Made by a program: the position numbers and the translations under genes
Assembly: GCA_963746275.1 (NCBI GenBank)
Contig: CAVVAX010000008.1
Location: forward strand, 62,001 to 126,000
Direction of reading: 5' to 3'
Length of the DNA: 64,000 bases
Source of the DNA: JAEULH01 sp963746275
GTDB taxonomy: Bacteria > Pseudomonadota > Alphaproteobacteria > Rhodospirillales > Defluviicoccaceae
The notes under the pieces: model-generated
The model's database searches: none
Seen by the model: only the letters and a program-made list of their open reading frames with translations
Told to the model about the DNA's origin: nothing
In this document: one piece after another, positions 51,925 to 60,983 of the stretch
Numbering within the stretch: the stretch's first letter is position 1
Layout of the letters: every line of letters starts with the position of its first letter

Positions 51925-53574
51925 TCAGCGACCACCGCCGCCGCCGCCTCCGGCTCCACCACCACCGCCACCGCCGGCACCACCGCCGCCGTCGCCACCT
52001 CCGGCACCCCCACCGGCGCCACCGCTGCCGTCACCTCCACCGGCGCCACCGCCGGCACCACCCCCTGCACCGCCACCTCCGGCGCCACCGCCGGCGCCAC
52101 CACCAGCACCGGCACCGCCGCCGCCGTCGCCACCACCGGCACCGCCACCTCCGGCACCGGCACCGCCGGAACCCCCACCGGCGCCACCACCAGCACCGGC
52201 ACCGCCGCCGTCACCCCCGCCGCCGTCACCACCGCCGGCGCCACCACCGCCGTCACCCCCGCCGGCGCCACCACCTCCGGCACCGCCACCTCCGGCACCT
52301 CCACCGGCGCCACCACCAGCACCGGCACCGCCGCCGTCACCCCCACCGGCGCCACCACCTCCGGCACCTCCACCAGCACCCGCACCACCGCCGTCACCAC
52401 CTCCGGCGCCACCTCCGGCCCACCGCTGCCGCCGTCACCACCACCGGCGCCACCGCCGCCCACCGCCGCCGTCACCACCACCCCGGCGCCGCCACCTCCG
52501 GCGCCGCCGCCGCGCCACCGCCGGAACCCCCGCCGTCGCCACCTCCAGCGCCACCACCGGCACCACCTCCGGCGCCGCCGCCAGCACCACCTCCGGAGCC
52601 GCCGCCAGACACCTGCCGCCGCCGGCACCTCCGCCAGCGCCACCACCAGCACCACCGCCGGAACCGCCGGAACCCCCACCGGCGCCACCACCAGCACCGG
52701 CACCACCGCCGCCAGAACCTCCGCCGCCGGAGCTGCCCCCAGCACTCCCGCCGCTACCACCGCTACCGCCGTCGCCCCCACCGGCGTCGGCGAGCGTGTA
52801 GCGGGGATCGCCCGGTGGAACCGCCCCGGCCTGGCCGGGAGCCGCAGGCCGGGGCGCGGGCTCGGCGGAAGCGAACGTCGCCTCCGCCCGCGTCCGCACA
52901 AAGGCCAAGCGCCCCGGCGCGGCGGCCATGACCATCGCCGTCTGACCCGCGGGCAGCACCGATGTGTCCGCCGACCCTGTGGGCGCCACCGCTACCTGTC
53001 CCCAGGCGACGTTGGCGGCCGCCGAGGCATCGCCGACGACCATAGAGAAGCTGGAGGCGACGGCGCTGACGGTGAGCTGGGGCGTGCGCACCTGCGCCAC
53101 CCGCTCGCCGTCGCCGCGGATGTCGAGCAACAGCGTGCCACGCTGCTGCTCGATCTCGCTCAGCCCCGGCGTCGCGCCCGGGATGAGCGTGATGGCGCTG
53201 CCAGCGCCGAGGATCATCCGATAAGGGCCGCTGGCGAGCTTGATCCAGCCATCGGGACCGGTCCGCAGCGTGCCGCCGGCCGCGATCACATCCCTGCGAC
53301 CGACCGGCCGGGCCTGCCCTCCGAGCTCGCCCGCGCCTGCCACCGCCGCGCCGGCGGCATCGACGACCATCCACTGATCGGCGCTAAGACCGGGTGTGCG
53401 CCACTCCCCTGCGGGCGGATCGTCAAACACCGTTTCGCTCGCGGTGCGGTCGCTACCGCGTGCCGGCCCCGCCGGCACCAACGACAGGCCGGCGAGGGAC
53501 AGGGCAAGGACCGGAGCGGCGGAAACGGCAACGCCACCGCGAATGCGGTGGCGCCGAAAGGTCGTCGTCGACAT
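51925..53574 (-). CDS. FecR-domain secreted protein with long glycine-rich tail (indels in tail)
   Basis: N-terminal signal peptide (VAVSAAPVLALSLAGLSLVP). A FecR-type domain follows over roughly residues 85-210 (VIAAGGTLRTGPDGWIKLAS, GTLLLDIRGDGERVAQVRTP, SFSMVVGDASAAANVAWGQV). From about residue 255 the protein is almost only Gly with Ala, Ser and Asp in GGX-like units to the stop at 51925-51927. The frame is lost within 52430-52610 through several indels in the repeat, then regained: start and final stop are in the same phase over 550 codons. There is no FecI or TonB receptor nearby, so an iron-signalling role is unlikely. Structural or adhesive role is possible. Confidence 0.7.
51928..52790. 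repeat. Low-complexity GC-rich repeat coding the glycine tail
   Basis: About 860 bases of near-periodic GCC/ACC/GGC-type triplets. Read on the minus strand in the FecR phase they give Gly-rich sequence; the plus strand gives an open but meaningless Pro-rich frame. Phase jumps near 52420, 52455, 52480, 52512 and 52607 show that base counts here are unreliable. Copy number may also vary between strains. Confidence 0.8.
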
Positions 53575-53743
53575 CGAGCGCTATCCCGTCTGCGTCTTGT
53601 TGCGGCGGATCCTATTGCAACGCAGCCGCAGACGCAATCACGAGAGGGAAGCGTTTCGGAAGCACAATCCTGGGGAGAAGTTGGCCGCGCTTCAGCGGGA
53701 CGATCGTACGGGGCCTGGCTTCAGCAGAAAACGCCTCACCGGT

Positions 53744-53971
53744 TCAGCGGTCTTCTTCCGGCGGCTCGAGCAGGCGGTGAAGGTGCACGACCACGTATTT
53801 GATGTTGGCCTCGTCGACGTGCTTCATGCTGACGCCGCGCCATGCCGTCAAGGCCTCGGCATAGCTGGGGAAGATGCCGACCACGTCGAGCTTGTTGACG
53901 TCCTTGAAGTCGAGACCCTGAGGATCGGCGACCTCGCCGCCGAACACCAGATGCAAAAGGCTTTCGCCCAT
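53744..53971 (-). CDS. DUF4170 family protein
   Basis: 75-residue alphaproteobacterial protein of unknown function. Family pattern is LHLVFGGEVADPQGLDFKDV, then LDVVGIFPSYAEALTAWRG and a C-terminal VVVHLHRLLEP. Start behind GGAGGAAGG. No signal peptide or membrane helix, so cytoplasmic. Lies between the OmpA-type lipoprotein and the FecR-domain gene, same strand. Confidence 0.85.
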   Translation of the reverse strand: MGESLLHLVFGGEVADPQGLDFKDVNKLDVVGIFPSYAEALTAWRGVSMKHVDEANIKYVVVHLHRLLEPPEEDR

Positions 53972-54057
53972 CGCCTTCCTCCGCTTGCCGGCGTTTCCAC
54001 TGGCCGGCGCGCCGGGAACCTCTTCGCCGAGATCCCCGGCCGCCTCGCCGCGGCAGG

Positions 54058-54894
54058 CTAGCTCGCCGGCCGCTGCAGCTCGATGCGAACCCGCCGGTTC
54101 TGCGGCTCGCGTTCGTTCGCACCGGTCGGGACGATCAGCACGTCCTCGCCCTGACCCTGGGTGGTGATGATGTCGGCGGCAACGCCGTTCCTCACCAGCT
54201 CCTCCTTCACCGCGTCGGCGCGGCGTTCCGACAGGCGCATGTTGTACTTGGCGTTGCCGGAGGTGTCGGTGAAGCCGGTGACGACGACGCTCTTGGCGCC
54301 GGATGACTTGATGGCCTCCGCCGCATCGCGGACGATCGCCTGCGCTTCCGGCGGCATTCCCGCCCGATCCCAGTCGAAGAACAGGAGGAAGCTGTTGGCA
54401 ACCGCGGTCTGCCCGAGCGCCGCGTCCACCTCGTCCATGGCGTTAAGATGGCCGCTGCGGCAGGTGGTGATGTCGGCCTGGATGGTGTTTGCCGCCTGCT
54501 TCTGCATCCAGCAGTCGAGGTAGACCTGGGCCCTGGCGGCGGCCACCGGCGACTTGACCTTGGCACTTGCATCCAGTGCACGGACGAGCCGGGCGCGCGC
54601 ATCCGTGAGCTCGCCGACCTTGTCGCCCGGCAGATCCCAGTCGGAAACCGCGCTCGGCGCCGGGGCCGTCCCTTGCGCCGCCGTCATCGACTTCTCTGCC
54701 CACAGATCGGACGCTGTGTAGGAGCCGCCGTTGTAAGAGAGCTGGGACCGCTCCAGGTAGCTCTTGGCCAGCGCGGTCGTGAACGCGTCGCCGCTGGGCG
54801 CGGCCTTGCGGGCGTCGGCCAACTGCGTGCCGGCGCACCCCGCGAGCATGAGCAGGGAGAGGCCGCACGCGGCCATCCTCACAGCGCCTGTCAT
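54058..54894 (-). CDS. OmpA-family lipoprotein
   Basis: Lipobox LLMLAGCAG near residue 20, an alpha-helical middle region of about 150 residues, and a C-terminal OmpA-like peptidoglycan-binding domain from about residue 165. That domain has FLLFFDWDRAGMPPEAQAIV, VVTGFTDTSGNAKYNMRLSE, RRADAVKEELVRNGV and NRRVRIELQRP. The conserved Asp and Arg for diaminopimelate binding (in TDTSG and LSERRAD) are present. 278 residues; strong GGAGG before ATG 54894. Probably tethers outer membrane to cell wall. Confidence 0.9.
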   Translation of the reverse strand: MTGAVRMAACGLSLLMLAGCAGTQLADARKAAPSGDAFTTALAKSYLERSQLSYNGGSYTASDLWAEKSMTAAQGTAPAPSAVSDWDLPGDKVGELTDARARLVRALDASAKVKSPVAAARAQVYLDCWMQKQAANTIQADITTCRSGHLNAMDEVDAALGQTAVANSFLLFFDWDRAGMPPEAQAIVRDAAEAIKSSGAKSVVVTGFTDTSGNAKYNMRLSERRADAVKEELVRNGVAADIITTQGQGEDVLIVPTGANEREPQNRRVRIELQRPAS

Positions 54895-55170
54895 GGTTAT
54901 CCTCCTCGATATCCCGCCGGCGACATCCCGCGCCGGATTTTTTCGACATTATCGCCGTCCGCGCCATCTTGTGGGCGCGTGCAGGTTGTACGCCCGGCGC
55001 AGCGCCTCGTCCATCCTGGACCGGATGGCGGCCGCTTGAACAGATCGCTTGCTGTTGGAAGGGGAGTTCTTGGAGAGGAGGTCGCCGCGGGCCGGCCACG
55101 CGGCCCCCTCGTGGCGAGCGGATGCGGGCGCGGCGCCTCCCTACCGTCAGCGGAAGGCGCCGCCGCTCCG

Positions 55171-55647
55171 TTACTTGGTCATTTCTTCGACTTTTTCGCC
55201 GACCGCGCGCCCGGCGTCCTTAACCGCGTCGTACGCGTCCTGCCCGGCCTCCTTTGCGGCCTGGCCGAGATCGGAAGCGGCGTCGCCCGTCTCTTCCGCG
55301 GCTTCGTCGCCCGTCCGTGCGGCCTCGTCTGCGGCGTCATTGGCCTCCTCGGCGGCCTTGTCGCCCGTCCGTGCGGCCTCGTCTGCAGCATCGTTGGCCT
55401 CCTCGGAAGCCTTATCGGCGGCCGTGGCGGCCTCGTCGCCGGCTTCCTCGGCCTTCTCGCCGGCCTTCTCGGCCGCCGCCTTGCTCTCCTCGGCGGCCTT
55501 CTCGCTGGCGCTCTTAGCGTCCTCGGTCGTTTGGGTGGTCGTCGAGGTCTCCGACTTCGGCGCGTCATCGCACGCGGCGAGCGCTCCGGCGACGACGAGG
55601 CCTGCCGCGAGCAGCGGCAGCCTGGTCAACAGCTTGTTCATGCTCAT
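55171..55647 (-). CDS. Ala/Glu/Asp/Lys-rich repeat lipoprotein
   Basis: 158 residues. Signal peptide with lipobox AGALAACDD, then a low-complexity helical region made of units such as EEANDAADEAARTGDKA, with two 18-residue copies in tandem and degenerate units around them. Composition resembles late-embryogenesis-abundant and long amphipathic helical proteins. There are no aromatic residues in the repeat. Role unknown; a flexible periplasmic helix or desiccation/osmotic protein is a guess. Upstream member of the minus-strand envelope cluster. Confidence 0.8.
   Translation of the reverse strand: MSMNKLLTRLPLLAAGLVVAGALAACDDAPKSETSTTTQTTEDAKSASEKAAEESKAAAEKAGEKAEEAGDEAATAADKASEEANDAADEAARTGDKAAEEANDAADEAARTGDEAAEETGDAASDLGQAAKEAGQDAYDAVKDAGRAVGEKVEEMTK
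55306..55413. repeat. 54-bp tandem repeat (two copies)
   Basis: GTCGCCCGTCCGTGCGGCCT recurs exactly 54 bases later (55306 and 55360). The two units differ at only a few positions. They encode 18-residue repeats in the Ala-rich lipoprotein and have degenerate neighbours on both sides, as in a repeat array that expands and decays. Confidence 0.85.
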
Positions 55648-56107
55648 CTTTGCGCCTTCTCCTTGCTAGGCTGTGGATCGATAGACTGTCGCTGGGGCCG
55701 TCGCGGCAGCGCGGAGCCTGCCTGTCCGTGCGCCGGCCTCGACGTCATCAGCCGCAGACAAACTATCGCCCGGCCCGCCGGCTCAAGGCCAGGGCGCCGA
55801 GCAAAGCAAAGTCTGCATAACATGAAGGCGGGAGGCGGCAAAATGTATAAGGCGTAATGTTGCCGGAAAATGATCGCACCACGCGAGGCGCGGGCGCGCG
55901 CATTACCCGTCATTGCCCCGTTCGACTTTCCCGATCCGGTGAACCGTCGGCAGCTTCTCACCGTCCCGGGCACGCCCGCGCCCACAGGTGCATTCAGAGC
56001 TGCGGAAGCCGATGCGGATTCGCCGCCAAGCCGGGAACATCCGCGCTTTTCAGCCTGGAGATTTGTCCGCTATCATCAAACAACCGTTGGATCGGAAGGG
56101 CAGGGCC
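55648..56107. other. Intergenic region upstream of the pentapeptide-repeat gene
   Basis: 460 bases between divergent genes. AT-richer patches lie around 55805-55875 (GTATAAGGCGTAATG) and 56070-56090. Open frames here (for example 55870-56337) have no ribosome-binding site or recognisable family. Probably holds the promoters for the minus-strand lipoprotein and the plus-strand pentapeptide gene. Confidence 0.45.
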
Positions 56108-56659
56108 ATGGACGAGGTAGCGCCGAAAATCGGCAGGCAGACAGCGGCGGCTGGCACGCCGGTTCCCGATGCGACGCCGACGGCGCTCCGGCCCCAGGTC
56201 CTCTCCCTGGCGCTGCAGCGGCACGAGACCTGGCTCGGCTCGGGCTGGGAACTCGGCGCGCGCGCCGACCTGCATGGGGCGGACCTTCATGGCGCCGGAC
56301 TTGTCGGCGCGGTCCTGGAGATCGCCGACCTGCATGACGCCGACCTGCATCGCGCGGCGCTCGGCGATGCCGACCTGGAGGGAGCCGATCTGCATCGCGC
56401 CGACCTGCACCGGGCCGACCTGCACGGGGCGCAACTGAGCTGGGCCGATCTGCAGGGCGCGGACCTGCACGGCGCCGACCTGAGCGGCGGGATGCTCTGC
56501 GACGCGGACCTGCGCGGCGCCGACTGCCATGGCGCCGACCTGACCGGCGCCGACCTGCAGGGGGCGGACCTGCGCGGCGCCGACCTCCGCCGGGCGCGGG
56601 GCCTGACGCAGACGCAGATCGCCTCGGCGATCGTCGACGGCTTCACAAAGCTTCCCTGA
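56108..56659 (+). CDS. Histidine-rich pentapeptide-repeat protein
   Basis: 183 residues from ATG 56108; the frame is open to 55988, but GAAGGGCAGGGCC before 56108 favours this start. After about 55 residues of linker come 22 uninterrupted pentapeptides of the A(D/N)LXX type, predicting a right-handed quadrilateral beta-helix of about five and a half coils. Nine units carry His just after the central position (ADLHG, ADLHR, ADLHD, ADCHG). Units 2, 6, 10, 14 and 18 all have His there, placing them in one column. There is no signal peptide. Pentapeptide proteins include gyrase-protecting DNA mimics, but this one is basic/His-rich rather than acidic, so that role is not assumed. Confidence 0.88.
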   Translation: MDEVAPKIGRQTAAAGTPVPDATPTALRPQVLSLALQRHETWLGSGWELGARADLHGADLHGAGLVGAVLEIADLHDADLHRAALGDADLEGADLHRADLHRADLHGAQLSWADLQGADLHGADLSGGMLCDADLRGADCHGADLTGADLQGADLRGADLRRARGLTQTQIASAIVDGFTKLP

Positions 56660-56685
56660 AGCTGCCGGGGCGACGGGCCGCGGGT

Positions 56686-57496
56686 TCAGGTCAGGGTAAA
56701 GGCGGGCGCGGGGATGGCCGTCGCCGCCAGCGCCAGCTCGCACCACACCGGCGTGTGATCCGAGGTCTTGTCCCAGCCCCTCGGCTCGCGGTCGATCCCG
56801 ACGCCGGCAAGCCGGTCGGCGGCCTGCGGCGACAGCAGGATGTGGTCGATCCTGAGCCCATGGTCCGCCTGCCAGCAACGGCCGCGGTAGTCCCACCAAG
56901 TGTACTGGCCATCCTCATCGCGCAGCGCCCGCAGGGCATCGGTGTAGCCGAGATGCAGCAGCCGGCGGTAGCCGGCGCGGGCGGCAGGCTGGCAGAGGGC
57001 GTCGTCGCGCCAGGTCCTCGGGTCGTAGACGTCGCCGTCGGTGGGCGCGACGTTGTAGTCGCCGGCGAAGACGCAAGCCTCCTCGTCGGCCAGCGCCGGC
57101 CGCCATGTGGGCGTAGAGCCGGTCGAGCCAGGCGAGCTTGTAGGCGAAGCGGTCGCCGCCGGCGGGGTTCCCGTTCGGCGCGTAGATCGAGGCGGCGCGG
57201 ATGCCGCCGGTGAACACCTCGATGTAGCGGGCTTCCGCATCGTCCGGATCACCCGGCAGGCGCGTCGCCAGCACCTCGATCGGCCGCTTGGAGAGGACGG
57301 CGACGCCGTTGTAGCTCTTCTGCCCGACGGCGGCGGCGTTGTAGCCGAACTCGCCCAGCGCGAGCGCCGGGAATTCGCCGTCGACGGCCTTGGTCTCCTG
57401 AAGCAGGACGACGTCAGGCTCGGCCCGGCGCAGCCACGCCAGCACCACCGGCAGGCGCGCCTTGATCGAGTTCACGTTCCAGGTCGCGACCTTCAT
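56686..57496 (-). CDS. xthA: Exodeoxyribonuclease III (frameshifted)
   Basis: AP endonuclease/3'-exonuclease of base-excision repair. Starts MKVATWNVNSIKARLPVVLA (ATG at 57494-57496), with the metal glutamate in VVLLQETKAVDGEFP and then RAASIYAPNGNPAGGDRFAY. The frame breaks near 57100 and resumes as DEEACVFAGDYNVAPTDGDV. The end has LRIDHILLSPQAADRL and KTSDHTPVWCEL, the catalytic Asp-His. Corrected length is 269 residues, the same as E. coli. Convergent with the pentapeptide gene. Confidence 0.93.
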
Positions 57497-57514
57497 CGCC
57501 GCCGAGGCCACGGG

Positions 57515-57873
57515 TCAGATCGAGAAGGAGGAGCCGCAGCCGCAGGTGGACGTGGCGTTCGGGTTGCGGATGGCGAAATAGGAGCCGATCAGGTCCTCGA
57601 CGAAAGTCGACCTCGGAGCCCGCGCAGCAGGTCGAGCGAAACCTCGTCGATGACGACGCCGACGTCGCCGCGGCGGAAGACCCGGTCGTCGGGGTTGTGC
57701 TGATCGTCCAGGCTGAAGCCGTACTGGAAGCCGGAGCAGCCGCCGCCCGAAACCGAGACCCGGAACATCATCCCCGGCGTCCCGTCCTCGCCGACCAGCG
57801 CGGCGATGCGCCGGACCGCCGCCTCGGAAATGCGGACGTCGTCTGCGACCTGCTCAACGGAATGATCGGCCAT
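57515..57873 (-). CDS. A-type iron-sulfur carrier, ErpA/IscA/HesB family (two frameshifts)
   Basis: Delivers Fe-S clusters to target enzymes, here plausibly including complex I. MADHSVEQVADDVRISEAAV, then the first cysteine in SVSGGGCSGFQYGFSLD and DEVSLDLLRG. Two extra bases, one in CCC 57619-57621 and one in AAA 57603-57605 (plus-strand view), must be removed to read SEVDFVEDLIGSYFAIRNPN. The protein then ends TCGCGSSFSI, which supplies the remaining two cysteines. Corrected length 118 residues. Divergent from dgt, 149 bases apart. Confidence 0.92.
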
Positions 57874-58022
57874 TCTGTCCTCGTTCGCGAAAGCCCTCGT
57901 CGGGCACCCGTTATGTGGCCTGAAGCGCGAGCCGAGTCAAAGCCCTGCGCCGGCCGCACGCCTGATCCACGCCTGACGAGCCGCATTGCACCCGGCGTGC
58001 CACGTTGGGTACTGTCGCGGCC

Positions 58023-59207
58023 ATGACCCCGAGCGAGAGCCTGGCGCCGTGGGCCTGCCACAGCGGCGAAAGCCGCGGCCGGCTGCACCCGGAGGCGGAA
58101 AGCGCCAGCCGCTCCCCCTTTCAGCGCGACCGCGACCGGATCATCCACTCGGCGGCGTTTCGCCGGCTCGAGTACAAGACCCAGGTGTTCGTCAACCACG
58201 AGGGCGACTTCTTCCGCACCCGCCTCACCCACAGCCTCGAGGTTTCGCAGATCGCCCGGTCCATCTGCCGCACGCTGAAGCTCAACGAGGACTTGGCCGA
58301 GGCCCTGGCTCTAGCCCACGACCTCGGCCATCCGCCGTTCGGCCATGCCGGCGAGGACGCGCTGAAGGAGATGATGGCGCCCTACGGCGGCTTCGACCAC
58401 AACGCCCAGAGCCTGCGCGTCGTGACCAAGCTGGAGCAGCGCTACGCCGAGTTCGATGGGCTGAACCTGACGTGGGAGACGCTCGAGGGGATCGTCAAGC
58501 ACAACGGACCCCTGATTGGCGGGGCGGGGCGGGGCGGCGAGCTGCCGGAAGCCATCGCAACGTACGCCACGGAGCACGATCTCGAACTCCACACCTTCGC
58601 CGCCGCCGAAGCGCAGGTCACGGCGCTGGCCGACGACATCGCCTACAACAACCACGACATCGACGACGGCCTGCGGGCAGGGCTGTTCACCATCGCCGAC
58701 CTGGGCGCCGTGCCGCTGGTGGGCGACATGTTCCGCGAGGTCGCCCGGCGGTATCCGGGGCTGGCGCCGTCGCGGCTGATCCACGAGGCGGTGCGCCGGC
58801 TGATCGGGCTGATGGTCGAGGACCTGGCCGTGGAGACCCGGCGGCGGATCGAGGCGCTGGCGCCCCGCGGGGCTGCCGACATCCGCCACCACGACGCTCC
58901 GGTCGCCGCCTTCTCCGCCGAGATGCAGGAAAACGACCGGGCGCTGAAGGACTTCCTGTTCGACAACATGTATCGCCACTACAAGCTGAACCGCATGACC
59001 AGCAAGGCGCGGCGGCTGGTCCGGGACCTGTTTCGCCTGTTCGTGGACGAACCGGGTTGCCTGCCGACGGACTGGCGCCGGCAGGCTGCCGGGCCTGGCG
59101 CGGTCGAGACGGCGAGGGTCGTCGCCGACTACATTGCCGGCATGACCGACCGCTTCGCCGGCGACGAGCACCGCCGGCTGTTCGACGTGCAATCGAGGGC
59201 CTCTTGA
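58023..59207 (+). CDS. dgt: dGTPase-like HD phosphohydrolase
   Basis: Hydrolyses dNTPs to nucleoside and triphosphate. N-terminal SPFQRDRDRIIHSAAFRRLE, YKTQVFVNHEGDFFRTRLTH, then HD metal motif ALAHDLGHPPFGHAGEDAL and ALADDIAYNNHDIDDGL. 394 residues from ATG 58023. The gene order erpA (divergent), dgt, argS is usual in alphaproteobacteria. The stop overlaps the argS TTG start. Confidence 0.94.
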   Translation: MTPSESLAPWACHSGESRGRLHPEAESASRSPFQRDRDRIIHSAAFRRLEYKTQVFVNHEGDFFRTRLTHSLEVSQIARSICRTLKLNEDLAEALALAHDLGHPPFGHAGEDALKEMMAPYGGFDHNAQSLRVVTKLEQRYAEFDGLNLTWETLEGIVKHNGPLIGGAGRGGELPEAIATYATEHDLELHTFAAAEAQVTALADDIAYNNHDIDDGLRAGLFTIADLGAVPLVGDMFREVARRYPGLAPSRLIHEAVRRLIGLMVEDLAVETRRRIEALAPRGAADIRHHDAPVAAFSAEMQENDRALKDFLFDNMYRHYKLNRMTSKARRLVRDLFRLFVDEPGCLPTDWRRQAAGPGAVETARVVADYIAGMTDRFAGDEHRRLFDVQSRAS

Positions 59208-60983
59208 ACCTGTACCGATACTTCCACGGCCGGATCGGCGAGATCTGCGCCGCGCTCGCCGAAGACGGCAAGCTGCCACCCGGGCTCGACGTCGGCCGCA
59301 TCGCGGTCGAGCCGCCGCGCGAGGCGAGCCACGGCGACGTCGCCACCAACGCCGCCCTCGTCCTGGCCGGCCCGGCGAAGAGCAAGCCTCGGACGCTGGC
59401 GACGCTGCTGGCGGCGCATCTGCTGTCCGTTGATGGCGTCGAGACCGCCGAGGTGGCGGGGCCCGGGTTCATCAACCTGCGCCTGAGCAAGGCGTTCTGG
59501 CTCGCCCGCCTGGCCGAGATCCTGGACGCCGGCGTCGCCTATGGCGATTCCGCTTCTGGCGGCGGCCGGAAGGTCAACATCGAGTACGTCTCGGCCAACC
59601 CGACGGGCCCGCTCCACGTCGGCCACGGGCGCGGCGCGGTGGTCGGCGACGCGCTGGCATCGCTGCTGGAGAAGGCGGGCTTCGCCGTCACCCGCGAGTA
59701 CTACGTCAACGACGCCGGCGGCCAGATCGACAAGCTGGCCCGCGCCGCCTACTGGCGCTACCTGCTGGCGCTGGGCGAGCGCGCGGGTCCGGTCGCAGCC
59801 GAACGCTTCGCCGCCGAGACGCCGCCCGAGTACCGGGGCGACTACCTGATCCCCGTCGGCGAGGCGCTGGTGGCGCGCCACGGCGATGGCCTGGTGGATC
59901 TTCCGGAGGCGGAGTGGCTAGCGCCGGTGCGCGACGTCGCCGTCGGCCAAATGATGGCGCTGATCGAGGACGATCTGAGAGCGCTGGGCGTCGTTTTCGA
60001 CGTCGTGAGTTCGGAGCGGGCGCTGGTCGAGGCCGGCGGCGTCGACGCCACCTTGCAGACGCTTAAGGAGCGCGGGCTGATCTACACCGGCGTGCTGGAG
60101 GCGCCCAAGGGCAAGCTGCCCGACGACTGGGAGCCGCGGCCGCAGACGCTGTTCCGCTCGAGCGATTTCGGCGACGACGTGGACCGGCCGCTGCAGAAGT
60201 CGGATGGGAGCTGGACCTATTTCGCCAGCGATATCGCCTATCACCTGGACAAGCACCGGCGGGGCTTTCCCATCCTCATCGACGTCTGGGGCGCCGACCA
60301 CGGCGGCTACGTCAAGCGGATGCAGGCGGCGGTCAAGGCGGCGACCGAGGGAAAGGCCGATCTCGACGTCAAACTGTGCCAGATGGTCAACCTGCTCGAT
60401 GCCGGCCAACCGGTGCGCATGTCCAAGCGGGCAGGGACCTACGTGACCCTACGCGAGGTGCTCGACAGGGTGGGGCGCGGCGTCTTCCGCTTCATCATGC
60501 TGACCCGGCGCAACGACGCGCCGCTCGAGTTCGACTTCGAGAAGGTGACCGAGCAGTCGCGCGACAACCCGGTGTTCTATGTCCAGTACGCGCATGCCCG
60601 CTGCCACTCCGTGATTCGCCATGCGGCCGGCGAGATTGGACGCCGACGCGGTCACGGACGCGGCGCTGGCCGGTGCGGATCTGGCCCGCTTGACCGATCC
60701 GGCCGAGCTTGATCTGATCAAGGCGATGGCGGCGTGGCCGCGGCTGGTGGAAGGTGCGGCGGAAGCGCACGAACCCCACCGCATCGCCTTCTTTTTGCAG
60801 GAACTGGCGGGGCTGTTCCATCTGCTCTGGACCAAGGGCAAGGACGATGCCGAGCTCCGCTTCGTCACGCCGGCGGACCGGCCCCTGACGCTCGCCCGAC
60901 TGGCGCTGGTGCGGGCGGTGCAGGTGGTTCTGGCGTCCGGCCTCAAGGTGATCGGCGTCGAGCCGGTCGAGGAGTTGCGCTGA
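59204..60983 (+). CDS. argS: Arginyl-tRNA synthetase (frameshifted)
   Basis: Class I synthetase. TTG 59204 gives MNLYRYFHGRIGEICAALAE, the conserved N-terminus. HIGH motif in SANPTGPLHVGHGRGAVVGD, KMSKS-like PVRMSKRAGTYVTLREVL, and the DALR anticodon-binding domain beginning NPVFYVQYAHARCHSVIRHA. The frame breaks near 60635 and continues as LDADAVTDAALAGADLARLT to the end GVEPVEELR. Corrected length 592 residues. The downstream SPOR gene starts directly at its stop. Confidence 0.94.

Noticed and set aside
51821..52801. Plus-strand 326-residue Pro/Ala-rich open frame (extensin-like)
   Set aside because: It is the complement of the Gly-rich tail of the FecR-domain gene. The lack of stops comes from the GC-rich triplet repeat. 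No ribosome-binding site, and it starts inside the antisense of the Sel1 gene.
51925..53574. FecR anti-sigma regulator of iron uptake
   Set aside because: The FecR-type domain is present, but there is no FecI sigma factor or TonB receptor, and the protein has a signal peptide and a Gly-rich tail. Many FecR-domain proteins are not signalling proteins.
55870..56337. 155-residue plus-strand ORF before the pentapeptide gene
   Set aside because: No ribosome-binding site, no family, and it runs out of frame through the pentapeptide coding sequence.
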